NCBI RefSeq assembly: GCF_031179145.1
Contig: NZ_JAPSIB010000013.1
Location: 8,191 to 72,190, forward strand
Origin: Brevibacterium sp.
GTDB lineage: Bacteria > Actinomycetota > Actinomycetes > Actinomycetales > Brevibacteriaceae
DNA length: 64,000 nt
Direction: 5' to 3'
Shown: positions 16,795 to 26,290 of the stretch, piece after piece
How positions within the stretch are numbered: position 1 is the first letter of the stretch
Layout: every line of letters begins with the position of its first letter
The notes under the pieces: generated by a model
What the model was told of the DNA's origin: nothing
The model's database searches: none
Seen by the model: only the letters and a program-made list of their open reading frames with translations
Program-made: the position numbers and the translations under genes

Positions 16795-17304
16795 TCACGT
16801 TGTGTGAGGGCTCCGTTGGAACCAGCGGGCCCCGGGAACGGCAAGGATGAACATGACAACGATTCCGGTGATCACGGCTGCGATTCCTCCGGGAGTGCGC
16901 AGGAACAACGCCAAGTAACCAAGCAGAGGCACGGTGGCCACATGCAGACCGACGTCGCGCACAAGGTACGGTGAGGGGTCTTCGGACGTGTTGGCGTCAC
17001 CTTTCAGAACGAGGGACACGATGTCGTCATGCAGCGGCTCGACGCTGACCACTCTGTGGGTGACGAGACCGTTTACATCGGGGCGAGGAACGGTGACGAC
17101 GTCTCCGACTCCGATCTGCTCCGCAGGGACCGCACGCTCGAGTATGAGCGAACCGACCGGCATAGTCGGCGCCATCGAGCCCGAGACAACCACTGCGGGC
17201 TTGATGTGGAGGAATGCACCGATGGCGAACAGGACGATGCAGATCATGCCGACCACCGCTCCAGAGGTGAGCAGGAATGATCGGAGAAGGCGGAGGATTG
17301 TCAT
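16795..17304 (-). CDS. SipW-type signal peptidase I
   Basis: Membrane serine protease that removes signal peptides outside the membrane; 169 residues with helices at about 9-32 and 140-160. The catalytic Ser43 lies in VVVSGSMAPTMPVGS. The general base is His83 in GLVTHRVVSVE where bacterial SPase I has Lys, which marks the ER/SipW class. KGDANTSEDP near 101-110 is the conserved Asp box. The open frame continues far upstream, but ATG at 17304 gives a normal SipW N-terminus. It is the last gene of the operon and its likely substrates are the AxFTD-type secreted proteins upstream. Confidence 0.87.
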   Translation of the reverse strand: MTILRLLRSFLLTSGAVVGMICIVLFAIGAFLHIKPAVVVSGSMAPTMPVGSLILERAVPAEQIGVGDVVTVPRPDVNGLVTHRVVSVEPLHDDIVSLVLKGDANTSEDPSPYLVRDVGLHVATVPLLGYLALFLRTPGGIAAVITGIVVMFILAVPGARWFQRSPHTT

Positions 17305-17402
17305 GCGGTGCTTTCTGTCTTCGGTTCTCAAGGATGTGATGGTGTCGCTGTCAGCGGCGCCACGTGCGCATCGGCTGCGCACATGGGAGGTCGCACCGGT
17401 TG

Positions 17403-19112
17403 TCAGCGCACTTGAACGGTGGCGGTCGCGGGTGCGGTGACAGGTTCGCCGAAAGGATGGGTGCCGTCTGCGTCTCCATAGAGATAGATCTTGTAACCTT
17501 GCTGGGCCTTGGCTGGGGTGATGCACTGTGAGAAGAAGGCACCGGCCACGGTCCCCGCACCCCATGCGAAGATGTGCCCATCGTCGAGGACTGCCCAGGA
17601 AGCACACTGCGTGGAGGCGACGGATGCCACCCTCGCACCCTTGGGTACCCCGCTCACAGCCGTCGGCAGCCGAATGGCACCGGTGACCGCGTCCGCACTC
17701 ACCGAGGCACAGTCGCCAGTGCTGATTCGTCCCCCGCGGCTGGGCGATCCCACCGCCTGGCAGGCATTGTTGGCACCCCACCCGTAGACCTCTCCAGCTT
17801 CTGACAGGGCGGTCAGTGAACTGACACCGGCGGTGACAGCGGAGAATTCGATGCCACCGTCGATCGGAGCAGGAGAATGCGCGGGCTCGGTTGAAGTGGG
17901 CACACGACCCAGGAACTGCTCCCCGTATCCAGGTCGCGTGACCCAAGTCAGCAGCTCTCCATCCGTGGTGAGCATCCGAGCTGCACCCGCGCTGAAGCCC
18001 AGCTGCCGAACGGGGCATCCGGAGGTGTCCGTGAGGCGTGAACCAAGGGTTCCGGTGCACTCTTCGAGAGTGTCCGTCGCCATGTCCGCCACGATCTCCT
18101 CATACCGCGCGTGACGCTCGGCCTCGGTCCACAGCTTGTTCTCGTCATAGCTCAATCCGTCGGAGGTTCTGTAGAGGCGGGGGTAGCGTTGGAACAGCGC
18201 GCGGTTGGCTCCCTCATTGAGAGAAGGGCATCGTGTATTGACAATTGCCGGGCTCAGCCCGTCGGTGTTGTCGAATCCCCAGCTGTAGACCAGTCCGTTC
18301 TGTCCGACTGCGCCTGCAGAGTTGGTTCCTCCCCAGATTGACCGCCACCGCACCTCGCCGAGGTTGTTGCCGCTGTTCCCGGTGCATGGGAGCGCCGAGG
18401 GGGTGGCCGTGGTCATCCGCACAGCGAACGGGAGCATCTCCGAACGCGCTCCCCGAGGGTTGGGCAGGTTCTCCCCGCCGTATCCCCAGGCCCAGAGTGT
18501 TCCCTTGCCGTCGAGGGCCAGGAATTGGTTCTCGATTCGGGCGATGGAGACGATCTCGGGCAGGTGAGCCCCGTCCTGTGTCCGGGTCACCTGACCGGCC
18601 TTCCTGCTGTCGGCGACGGAGATGGCTCCCCGGCCGATCAGTCGGTGGCCTGCAGGTTTGACCCCATAGACCTGTCCCCAGGTCCACACTGCGCCCTGGG
18701 AATCGAGTGCCATGTAGGAGGTGGTATCGGCCCAAGGGGCATGGAAGTCGTTGGTGGACCCACCCGCATCGACTATCCGGACGCCGTGCGGGAAGTCGAC
18801 TCGTGTCGGGTCCGCACGAGGGGACACCGTTGCGTCGCCATTGCCGTCTCCTGTTCCCCGGTACCCACTGACGTACAAATCTCCGCGGGAGGATACGAAG
18901 AGCGAAGACGCTGCCGACTGGTCGGAATGGACTGGAGGCGAGTCCAGACCGGGAGCGATGGTGAGGGAGCTGGATCCGAACGTGCTGTCGGTGAAGCCGG
19001 CGCTCGTCGGGCTCAGCGTCGCGAGCACGACGAGGGGAACGATGATCACCGCGAACGTCTTGAGCAGCAAGTTGAGGTCGGTGCCCCGGGTGGCGCAATC
19101 GAACGGCATCAT
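17403..19112 (-). CDS. Secreted RCC1-repeat beta-propeller protein
   Basis: A 569-residue exported protein. A long hydrophobic segment ends in TLSPTSAGFTDSTFGSSSLT, a SipW-type cleavage region. The mature part has RCC1-like blades, each with a GxxxxWGxG-type strand: AVWTWGQVYG, TLWAWGYGGENL, LVYSWGFDN, EVYGWGANNACQA and HIFAWGAGT. Paired cysteines suggest external disulfides. RCC1 propellers bind protein or nucleic-acid partners; here the role is probably in surface adhesion or assembly (inference). It starts at the ATG overlapping the previous stop as ATGA. A 98-base gap follows before the peptidase gene. Confidence 0.8.
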   Translation of the reverse strand: MMPFDCATRGTDLNLLLKTFAVIIVPLVVLATLSPTSAGFTDSTFGSSSLTIAPGLDSPPVHSDQSAASSLFVSSRGDLYVSGYRGTGDGNGDATVSPRADPTRVDFPHGVRIVDAGGSTNDFHAPWADTTSYMALDSQGAVWTWGQVYGVKPAGHRLIGRGAISVADSRKAGQVTRTQDGAHLPEIVSIARIENQFLALDGKGTLWAWGYGGENLPNPRGARSEMLPFAVRMTTATPSALPCTGNSGNNLGEVRWRSIWGGTNSAGAVGQNGLVYSWGFDNTDGLSPAIVNTRCPSLNEGANRALFQRYPRLYRTSDGLSYDENKLWTEAERHARYEEIVADMATDTLEECTGTLGSRLTDTSGCPVRQLGFSAGAARMLTTDGELLTWVTRPGYGEQFLGRVPTSTEPAHSPAPIDGGIEFSAVTAGVSSLTALSEAGEVYGWGANNACQAVGSPSRGGRISTGDCASVSADAVTGAIRLPTAVSGVPKGARVASVASTQCASWAVLDDGHIFAWGAGTVAGAFFSQCITPAKAQQGYKIYLYGDADGTHPFGEPVTAPATATVQVR

Positions 19113-19786
19113 GAACCGGAAGTCCCTTCAATCGTGATGGTGATGGTCCAGGAGGCTTCCTGGAAGTCCCGGAAAACCGGATCGTCGGCCAGGGCGATGA
19201 GCACCGTGAATTTCGACGCGGCAGTGTCCCCTCCGGCGAACTTCTCGCCCTGTGCTTGTGCTGGGCCGGAACGAGGTGAGAGCTGGGAGGCAGTGACGGT
19301 CGCCGGCTGTCCGAGACCGATGCCTCGTGCCGACTCGTCGGCATTGCCGAGCAGGACGCTTTCCACGCCGTCATGATGCTCGACCACGGTCGCCTTCATC
19401 TGCGCCGTGTGATCGGCCACCCGGCCGTGACCGGTGACGGCCACCGTCAGTTCAGGTCGGGTCGAGTGCGCCACACTGTTGTTGGCGACCTCTATCGGGA
19501 TCCGCAGCTGTGAACCCGGGACCAGAGAACTCGTGGATCTGAACGTGAGAGCGGAATCGGATTCCCGGCTCAGCCGGACGATCTTTCCCGAATCCTCGAG
19601 GACGGCAAGTTCGAAGTGTGCCTCGAGTTCTGTCCGGAGTCGCGAGGTGTCAGTGAATGCTGCTTGGACAAGCACTGCCAGGACGAGGAGGACGAGGACC
19701 ATGCCGGTGCCGATGGCAATGATGAGTCTGCGCTCGGCCTTCGACAAGAGGGATTTCGTCATCAGTGACCGGATTCTGCTCGTCAC
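19109..19786 (-). CDS. Secreted protein with SipW-type signal region
   Basis: A 225-residue protein: basic N-terminus, hydrophobic helix (LIIAIGTGMVLVLLVLAVLV), then QAAFTDTSRLRTELEAHFEL, which fits the AxFTD cleavage region of SipW substrates (TasA/CalY-like). The mature part is predicted to be beta-rich and ends in SWTITITIEGTSGS. GTG at 19786 is chosen because it overlaps the upstream stop as GTGA; a longer form would overlap by 43 bases. Function unknown; a subunit of a surface structure is an inference from context. Confidence 0.7.
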   Translation of the reverse strand: MTSRIRSLMTKSLLSKAERRLIIAIGTGMVLVLLVLAVLVQAAFTDTSRLRTELEAHFELAVLEDSGKIVRLSRESDSALTFRSTSSLVPGSQLRIPIEVANNSVAHSTRPELTVAVTGHGRVADHTAQMKATVVEHHDGVESVLLGNADESARGIGLGQPATVTASQLSPRSGPAQAQGEKFAGGDTAASKFTVLIALADDPVFRDFQEASWTITITIEGTSGS

Positions 19787-20442
19787 GATTCGTTCCCGTC
19801 GTTTTCGGCCCGCGTGCTGAGCCACGGCCGGGGATGAGCCTGCTTGTCGATCTCCGCTGAACCCTCTGCCCGGCTGCTGCGCATCAGCAGCCAGACTCCG
19901 GTCCCGATGAGAACGAAGGCGAGTATGAGAAGGGCGAAGACCCCTGAAGCCCCGGTGAAGGGAAGCTGATCCGGCTCCGCGACGTCCATGGCCATTGCCG
20001 CGCTGAACCGGAACTGCAGTTCGGCCCGGCTACCCTTGTAATCGTCACCGGCTTCGAACGGGAGAGCAGCGGTCGCCCTCAGTGTCAACCATCCGCCTTC
20101 ACGAGGTGTCGGCAGGAAGATCACCTCGTTGCGCAATTGTTCCGCCGTGCCCGAGGCCAGCCTTTGTCCCTCATCGTCCATCAGGGTGATCTCGATCGGG
20201 TGCGGACCTGAGACCGCAGTTCCTGAAGTGGAGACGAGAGTGATGGTGAGGTTCTCCATCTCCTCTTCGGGTGCCCGGACGCTCATGGTCCATTCAGAGG
20301 AATGTCCGGGGGCCGGGGTGGCGACCGAGACGAATTCCCCGCGGGTCTCAAGTTTCTGTTCGGTCATCGCGATCGCATGTGTCGGGGCGGCAATCGCGGC
20401 GGTGAGGACGACGAGCAGGGTGACGATGGGCATTCTGATCAT
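19783..20442 (-). CDS. LPXTG-type wall-anchored or membrane surface protein
   Basis: A 219-residue protein with a standard signal peptide (PIVTLLVVLTAAIAAPTHAIA), a beta-rich external domain, a sortase-like motif DQLPFTGASG near residue 157 and a following hydrophobic helix. About 32 hydrophilic residues follow that helix (RSSRAEGSAEIDKQ...), longer than the usual short basic tail of a sorting signal. It could be sortase-anchored or a type I membrane protein. ATG at 20442 is chosen over one two codons earlier because of spacing from AAGGAG and the ATGA overlap with the previous stop. No sortase gene is in view. Confidence 0.75.
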   Translation of the reverse strand: MIRMPIVTLLVVLTAAIAAPTHAIAMTEQKLETRGEFVSVATPAPGHSSEWTMSVRAPEEEMENLTITLVSTSGTAVSGPHPIEITLMDDEGQRLASGTAEQLRNEVIFLPTPREGGWLTLRATAALPFEAGDDYKGSRAELQFRFSAAMAMDVAEPDQLPFTGASGVFALLILAFVLIGTGVWLLMRSSRAEGSAEIDKQAHPRPWLSTRAENDGNES

Positions 20443-21059
20443 GTCCATGCTCCTTCCACATCGATCGGCGTGTCTCCGGGCGAGGTTTCCCCCACAAGGC
20501 GGAACACAAGGTCGAGTTCTTCGCCCAATGCAGAATCGGGAGCGTCGTCTGCGAGCCAGACACTGACATTCACGGTGGCTTTCGCACCGGGAGAGAGAGC
20601 TCCAGGGATGTCGAGTCCTTGGGAGTCCTCTGTCGCTGCATCGCCGGGGACCAAGCCAGAGGCCGTGTCCTCGGTCGACAGCTGTGCGCTCATGCGCAGG
20701 TATGCGAGCAGTTGATTTCCCGCTCGGGGTCGGACGAAGAGGTGCATCGTGACAATAGCGTCGTCGGACCGATTGACCACAGGCATGCTGATCCTGGTCG
20801 TGCGGTCGTGAGTGTCCGATTCGTCGTTCGTCAGGACCCTCACAGGTGCTCCGTTGTCCTTGAGCTCTGAGGCGTCCCTGTCCGTTGGATGCTGACCGTC
20901 CGGAGCCGATGACTGCGCGATATCGATTTTGCCCGAAGCTTCGACACTCCCGCTGAATCCGGCGAGGAACGCGGCGTGGGTCGTCTCCGTGACAGCAGGC
21001 AGGCAGAGGCAGAGGGCAACGAGAGCGACAATGCTGAATGTTGTTCGCGTAGGTGTCAT
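20439..21059 (-). CDS. Secreted protein with SipW-type signal region
   Basis: A 206-residue exported protein starting MTPTRTTFSIVALVALCLCL, followed by ETTHAAFLAGFSGSVEASGK, an AxF cleavage region like that of neighbouring products, and a strand-like IDIAQSS. The remainder is predicted beta-sandwich: SMPVVNRSDDAIVTMHLFV and KATVNVSVWLAD resemble DUF-like TasA-family strands. ATGA overlaps join it to the genes on both sides. No function can be named; structural partner of the adjacent LPFTG protein is likely from the tight coupling. Confidence 0.68.
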   Translation of the reverse strand: MTPTRTTFSIVALVALCLCLPAVTETTHAAFLAGFSGSVEASGKIDIAQSSAPDGQHPTDRDASELKDNGAPVRVLTNDESDTHDRTTRISMPVVNRSDDAIVTMHLFVRPRAGNQLLAYLRMSAQLSTEDTASGLVPGDAATEDSQGLDIPGALSPGAKATVNVSVWLADDAPDSALGEELDLVFRLVGETSPGDTPIDVEGAWT

Positions 21060-21646
21060 CTCGATGCTCCCGTGAAGCGCAATCGGACTGTGGAGATCTC
21101 GGATTCGGTGATGCCGGATTGCGGGGCCATGATGATCGCGAGAGAATACTGTCGCACTTCACCTGGCCGGAGAGATTCGCTCGTGCATCCTGTGAGCAGC
21201 ATCCGATCTCCGAGGACATCATCCACGAGAGTTTCGTCGTCATTTCGCAGAATGATCCGTGTCGTCCCCCACCCCGGAGAACGCGAGTCAGACCGAGGAA
21301 AGATCTCAGCGCACAGACTGGAATGCAGCGCTGTTCCCGAGTTCCGAACGGCAACGGAGTAGACGCTGTCCGGTCCCTGATTCCCGAGATCGTCATCGCC
21401 TCCTCGCGGAGTGATCGGGACTGGATTGCCTTGGGCCCAGTCCTCCGCTGACGGAGTCCACGACTCAGCCGCAGATGAGGCGACTTGCAGGTCGTAGTCG
21501 TGGCCTGGCCCAGGGCTCATGATCACGTAGGCATCGATAGCGGCGACACTCAGTGCCGCGGTCACGAGTACGGCGAATCCAGCCAGCGAACCAAGACCCA
21601 GCAGCCAACGGTGCTCAGGACCCGAACGGTGAATCAGGTTGTGCAT
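21056..21646 (-). CDS. Secreted or membrane-anchored protein of the SipW operon
   Basis: A 196-residue protein beginning MHNLIHRSGPEHRWLL, with one hydrophobic helix (GLGSLAGFAVLVTAALSVAA) and then IDAYVIMSPGPGHDYDLQVA, a layout like the other SipW-type cargo though without FTD. Two cysteines (SSLCAEIF, LTGCTSE) may pair. The start is uncertain: GTG at 21697 would add 17 residues but falls in the loop of a strong hairpin, so ATG at 21646 is preferred. The stop overlaps the next start as ATGA. Confidence 0.65.
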   Translation of the reverse strand: MHNLIHRSGPEHRWLLGLGSLAGFAVLVTAALSVAAIDAYVIMSPGPGHDYDLQVASSAAESWTPSAEDWAQGNPVPITPRGGDDDLGNQGPDSVYSVAVRNSGTALHSSLCAEIFPRSDSRSPGWGTTRIILRNDDETLVDDVLGDRMLLTGCTSESLRPGEVRQYSLAIIMAPQSGITESEISTVRLRFTGASR

Positions 21647-21679
21647 ATCTCTGTGCCATTTCTGGGTGTGGTGGAGGAT

Positions 21680-21729
21680 CCTCCGGAGAAGGGTCACGGT
21701 TCGGGGAAGGTGGCGCCCTTCTCCGGAGG
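21680..21729 (-). terminator. 14-bp perfect hairpin inside the SipW operon (attenuator candidate)
   Basis: CCTCCGGAGAAGGG (21680-21693) and CCCTTCTCCGGAGG (21716-21729) are perfect inverted copies around a 22-base loop. It separates the first gene of the operon from the other six, which are joined by overlaps or short gaps. No U-tract follows. A partial terminator or RNA-processing site that raises the first product relative to the rest is the simplest reading. Confidence 0.6.
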
Positions 21730-21745
21730 GAGTTGAGGGTTGGGC

Positions 21746-22450
21746 CTATTTACTGGACCCGTCGATGCGCGCTTGGACGGCGGCGCCTCCGCCGTTGGCG
21801 GCATTCGTGGCGGCTTGATCGGCTCCGTCAGCCAAGGAGATGCGAAGTACGACGACTTCACCGGATTTGGGTTTGAGGTCGCCCAGATCCACCGTCGACG
21901 TCGAACCGGCTGAAGAGAACGACCCTGTAGGAATCTGCTTCCAGTGCCCCGGCGCCGATGATGCATCGGGAACTGCGGCGTACTCGAAGCGAAGCAGATT
22001 CGCATAGGCGGAATCCGCCTTGCTGGGGTTCGCGGTCGTGTTCTCCAGAGTCAGCGACAGCGTCGAATCCAATCGCTCGGACGCATTGAGCACAGGGATG
22101 TTCACCTGAAGCGCCTCTCCTCCTGGAGACAGTGCATCTGCGCCGGCGATCTCCAAAGGCTCAGCATTCGGATTCGCTTCGACCCATTGCTTGACCGATG
22201 CGACGGTCGCCTCCTGCCCCGTCGACACTTGGATGTTGTACGCGTTCTGGTCTCCTCCGAATCCCTTCGCGCCGAAATCGAGCAGTGCGTAGTCGGTGAA
22301 CGCTGCGGCGGTCACCAAAGCACCGATACCGAGTAGGGAACCTGCCCCGATCAGCAGTCGGCGCTTGCCTTTTCGAGGCTGCTGGTCGGGGTCCAGTTCA
22401 GCGCCACCCACGCTGTCCGGCAAACCTTCTTGTGGGGACTGAGTCGTCAT
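21746..22450 (-). CDS. SipW-dependent secreted protein (TasA/CalY-like), first gene of operon
   Basis: A 234-residue protein. A hydrophilic start and KGKRR are followed by a helix (LLIGAGSLLGIGALVTAAAF) and AAAFTDYALLDFGAKGFGG, a strong match to the alternate SipW-type signal. The mature part is beta-rich and small, with YNIQVSTGQEA near the new N-terminus, much as in TasA/CalY fibre proteins. AAGGAG is eight bases before the ATG. It is a plausible major subunit because it leads the operon and a hairpin follows it. Relation to TasA is by signal and size, not by clear overall identity. Confidence 0.72.
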   Translation of the reverse strand: MTTQSPQEGLPDSVGGAELDPDQQPRKGKRRLLIGAGSLLGIGALVTAAAFTDYALLDFGAKGFGGDQNAYNIQVSTGQEATVASVKQWVEANPNAEPLEIAGADALSPGGEALQVNIPVLNASERLDSTLSLTLENTTANPSKADSAYANLLRFEYAAVPDASSAPGHWKQIPTGSFSSAGSTSTVDLGDLKPKSGEVVVLRISLADGADQAATNAANGGGAAVQARIDGSSK

Positions 22451-22741
22451 CTATTGAGCTCCTTCGCAGTGAAACGCCAGCTTCTCTGACGCTTCTCCAG
22501 AATGAAGTCGCCCGTCGCCGATAAGTGCCCGCTCACTGTGCCTGGAGATGGAAATGAGTGCACAGCTGAGAAAATTGAGTAGCCCGGCAATTCGTTTGAG
22601 TGTCTCTCATGAGCAGCGCTGCGCAGGAGGCACCTCTGAATGGGCACTGACACGTGGTCGGACCGCTTTTCACCCAGAGGGGACGGCAGTTCCCTCTCAA
22701 GGGTGAGCAGTGCAAGGTGCGCCGGTTCCTACTGTGAAGGC

Positions 22742-23761
22742 ATGACCACGATCTCTCCTGCCACCGAATCCCCCATCGATCCCGATTCCCGGCCCCAGAA
22801 GTCCATTCCATGGCGGTGGTTCACCGTCCTCGCAATTGCCTGGCTGGCGGTGTACATGGTGGTGCGCCTGGCAGTGGCGGCAGCCGATGACCTTCCGCCG
22901 ATGTCGACCGGCGGCTCCGACCTCATCGTCCTCGCCGGGCCCTCGGGAATCATCGTGCTGGGCTTCGGCCTGGTCGCGGTTGCGCTTCAAGCAGGGTTTG
23001 TCCGCCGCAGGACAAACGGCGCTCACCCGCTGTTGCGCATCCTGGTGGCAGCGGTGGGTTCAACCGCGGCCGGTGCTCTGATGGTCGCAAGCTGTCTCAT
23101 CCTGCTCGACCTCGTCGCCGCGATCCTTCCGGGCCTCGGGGTCGTCTTCCATCCGCTCGGCGCACTCCTGCGCCTCGGCTGTGTCGTCTCGGGCGTTCTG
23201 ATCGCCGTGCACAGCCGGCACTTCTGGACGGCCACCCGGACGACCAGGCCGAGCCGTGCCCGCCCGACCACGACTCCGCGGTGGGTGGTGGCGTTCGCCT
23301 ACCTGGCGGTGGCCGCCTGCACAGCGCGACTCGTCGCCCAACTGGTCGTGGGGCTGGAGATGAACCCGCTGACGCATGGGCCGGCCATGATCGTCTTCGA
23401 GACCGGCTTCCTGCTCGCGGGGATCGTTCTGCCGTTGGCTCTGGTGCACACGTGGGGTCGGATCTGGCCACCGTGGGTCCCCGGGCTGCGCGGCCGTCGA
23501 GTGCCCAGGTGGCCCCTCGTCGTCTCCGGATCGCTTCTCGGGGTGACGATGGCGTCGTACTTCGGGACGGCCACCGTGCAGATGATCATCGACCGTCTGC
23601 AGGGGCGCAGTCCGTTTCCGCCCGCGGGCGGAGTGGAGCTGCCCGAGGCGTTCTTCTGGGTGTCCGTGCCCGCCTACCTGGTGTGGGGAATCGGATTGGT
23701 CGTCACCACGTTCAGCTACGCGCGGCTGACGTCCGCGGAGCCCCGTCGGCTCAGTCGCTGA
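22742..23761 (+). CDS. Polytopic membrane protein of unknown function
   Basis: A 339-residue protein with about eight hydrophobic helices and short basic loops ([17 protein letters not shown]). The N-terminal 20 residues are hydrophilic and Pro/Ser rich. No catalytic or transport motif was recognised. GTGAAGG just before the ATG is a weak ribosome site. It is divergent from the SipW operon and its end overlaps convergent deoC by 11 bases. The upstream 291 bases (22451-22741) contain no gene; they must hold both divergent promoters. Confidence 0.6.
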   Translation: MTTISPATESPIDPDSRPQKSIPWRWFTVLAIAWLAVYMVVRLAVAAADDLPPMSTGGSDLIVLAGPSGIIVLGFGLVAVALQAGFVRRRTNGAHPLLRILVAAVGSTAAGALMVASCLILLDLVAAILPGLGVVFHPLGALLRLGCVVSGVLIAVHSRHFWTATRTTRPSRARPTTTPRWVVAFAYLAVAACTARLVAQLVVGLEMNPLTHGPAMIVFETGFLLAGIVLPLALVHTWGRIWPPWVPGLRGRRVPRWPLVVSGSLLGVTMASYFGTATVQMIIDRLQGRSPFPPAGGVELPEAFFWVSVPAYLVWGIGLVVTTFSYARLTSAEPRRLSR

Positions 23762-24404
23762 GTTCGGAGAGGATCGCGGCAGAGCCGGACAGGCCCAGAC
23801 GCGAAGCACCGGCGCCGATCATCTCCTCCGCAGCCTCCGCCGAGCGGATTCCGCCGGACGCCTTCACGCCGAGGCGGTCACCCACGGCTTCACGCATGAG
23901 GGAGACCGCGTGCGCACTGGCTCCACCGGCGGGGTGGAACCCGGTCGAGGTCTTGACGAAGCCGGCTCCAGCCGCCTCGGCACGGCGGCAGACCTCGACG
24001 ATCTGCTCGTCGGTGAGTGCCGCGGATTCGATGATGACCTTGACCAGGGCGTTGCCGCTGGCCTCGACGACGCCACGGATGTCGGCTTCGACCGCGTCGT
24101 AGTCGCCGGCGATCGCCTCACCGATGTTGATGACCATGTCGACCTCGGCCGCACCGTCGGCCACCGCGCGCTCCGCCTCGGCGGCTTTGATCTCCGGCTT
24201 CACCTGCCCGCTGGGGAAGCCGACGACGGTGGCGACGACGAGTTCGCCGGGATCGCTGATCGGCAGCATCGACGGGGACACGCAGATCGCGAGCACGCCG
24301 AGCTCCTTGGCCTCGGCCATCAGGGCGTCGACGTCAGCGTGGGTGGCTTCGGGCTTGAGCAGGGTGTGGTCGATCATCGCGGCGACGGCTGAGCGGCTGG
24401 TCAT
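23751..24404 (-). CDS. deoC: Deoxyribose-phosphate aldolase
   Basis: Splits 2-deoxyribose 5-phosphate to glyceraldehyde 3-phosphate and acetaldehyde, the last step of deoxynucleoside breakdown. The protein has 217 residues in a class I aldolase TIM barrel: [11 protein letters not shown] at the start, [19 protein letters not shown], and the Schiff-base lysine in GFVKTSTGF. The start giving MTSRSAVAA is supported by AAGGAG six bases upstream; an ATG 13 codons earlier is not. It is the last gene of the nucleoside operon. Confidence 0.93.
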   Translation of the reverse strand: MTSRSAVAAMIDHTLLKPEATHADVDALMAEAKELGVLAICVSPSMLPISDPGELVVATVVGFPSGQVKPEIKAAEAERAVADGAAEVDMVINIGEAIAGDYDAVEADIRGVVEASGNALVKVIIESAALTDEQIVEVCRRAEAAGAGFVKTSTGFHPAGGASAHAVSLMREAVGDRLGVKASGGIRSAEAAEEMIGAGASRLGLSGSAAILSELSD

Positions 24405-24479
24405 GGTTCTCCTTGTGGGTGGTGTCCCGGGGTGGCTGATCACGTCAATGATGGCAGGTCCGGTGTGGTGGTGTGGAAC

Positions 24480-25769
<1,290 letters not shown>

Positions 25770-25772
25770 GTC

Positions 25773-26264
25773 TCAGTCCTTCTCAGCAGTTGTCTCGGCG
25801 GCATGGGCCTCCAGGTGCGCGGGTCCGAAGGCCTCGGGCAGGACGACCGACATGGGTGCTCGTCCGGAGGGCATGTTGACCATCAGATCGTTGCCGCCGT
25901 GTTCGAACAGCAGCTGACGACAGCGTCCGCAGGGCACGAGGGTCGCGCCATTGCCGTCGACGCAGTCGAAGGCGACGAGGCGACCGCCGCCGGTCATCAT
26001 CAGCTCGGAGACGAGCGAGCACTCCGCACACAGGGTCACGCCATAGGAGGCGTTCTCGATGTTGCATCCGCTCACCATCCGGCCGTCGTCGACGAGTCCG
26101 GCGGCTCCCACCGGATAGTGGGAGTAAGGCACATATGCGCAGTCCAATGCTCTGATCGCCTGTTCGCGCAGCAGTCTCCAGGTGTCCTCACCGAGATCCT
26201 CGGCTGTCACCGGAGTCGGTTCCTCACACCAGACGGGGTCGGGCTCAGGGTCTGCAGAACTCAT
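25773..26264 (-). CDS. cdd: Cytidine deaminase
   Basis: Zinc enzyme that converts cytidine and deoxycytidine to uridine and deoxyuridine. The 163-residue protein has the full motif set: GCNIENASYG, the catalytic CAECSLVS (Cys and Glu) and zinc ligands in VPCGRCRQLL. It is about 30 residues longer than the tetrameric norm because of an acidic N-terminus. The ATG at 26264 is preferred over 26270 for spacing from GAGGG. It lies between the transporter permease and deoA. Confidence 0.93.
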   Translation of the reverse strand: MSSADPEPDPVWCEEPTPVTAEDLGEDTWRLLREQAIRALDCAYVPYSHYPVGAAGLVDDGRMVSGCNIENASYGVTLCAECSLVSELMMTGGGRLVAFDCVDGNGATLVPCGRCRQLLFEHGGNDLMVNMPSGRAPMSVVLPEAFGPAHLEAHAAETTAEKD

Positions 26265-26290
26265 TGTCATCCCTCTTCATCGACGTTCGG

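Noticed and set aside
17305..18060. N-terminal extension of the signal peptidase open frame
   Set aside because: It lies inside the RCC1 gene in another frame; the peptidase has a normal N-terminus from 17304.
21697..21697. GTG at 21697 as start of the second SipW-operon gene
   Set aside because: It falls in the loop of the 14-bp hairpin and has no ribosome site; ATG at 21646 is preferred, with moderate certainty.
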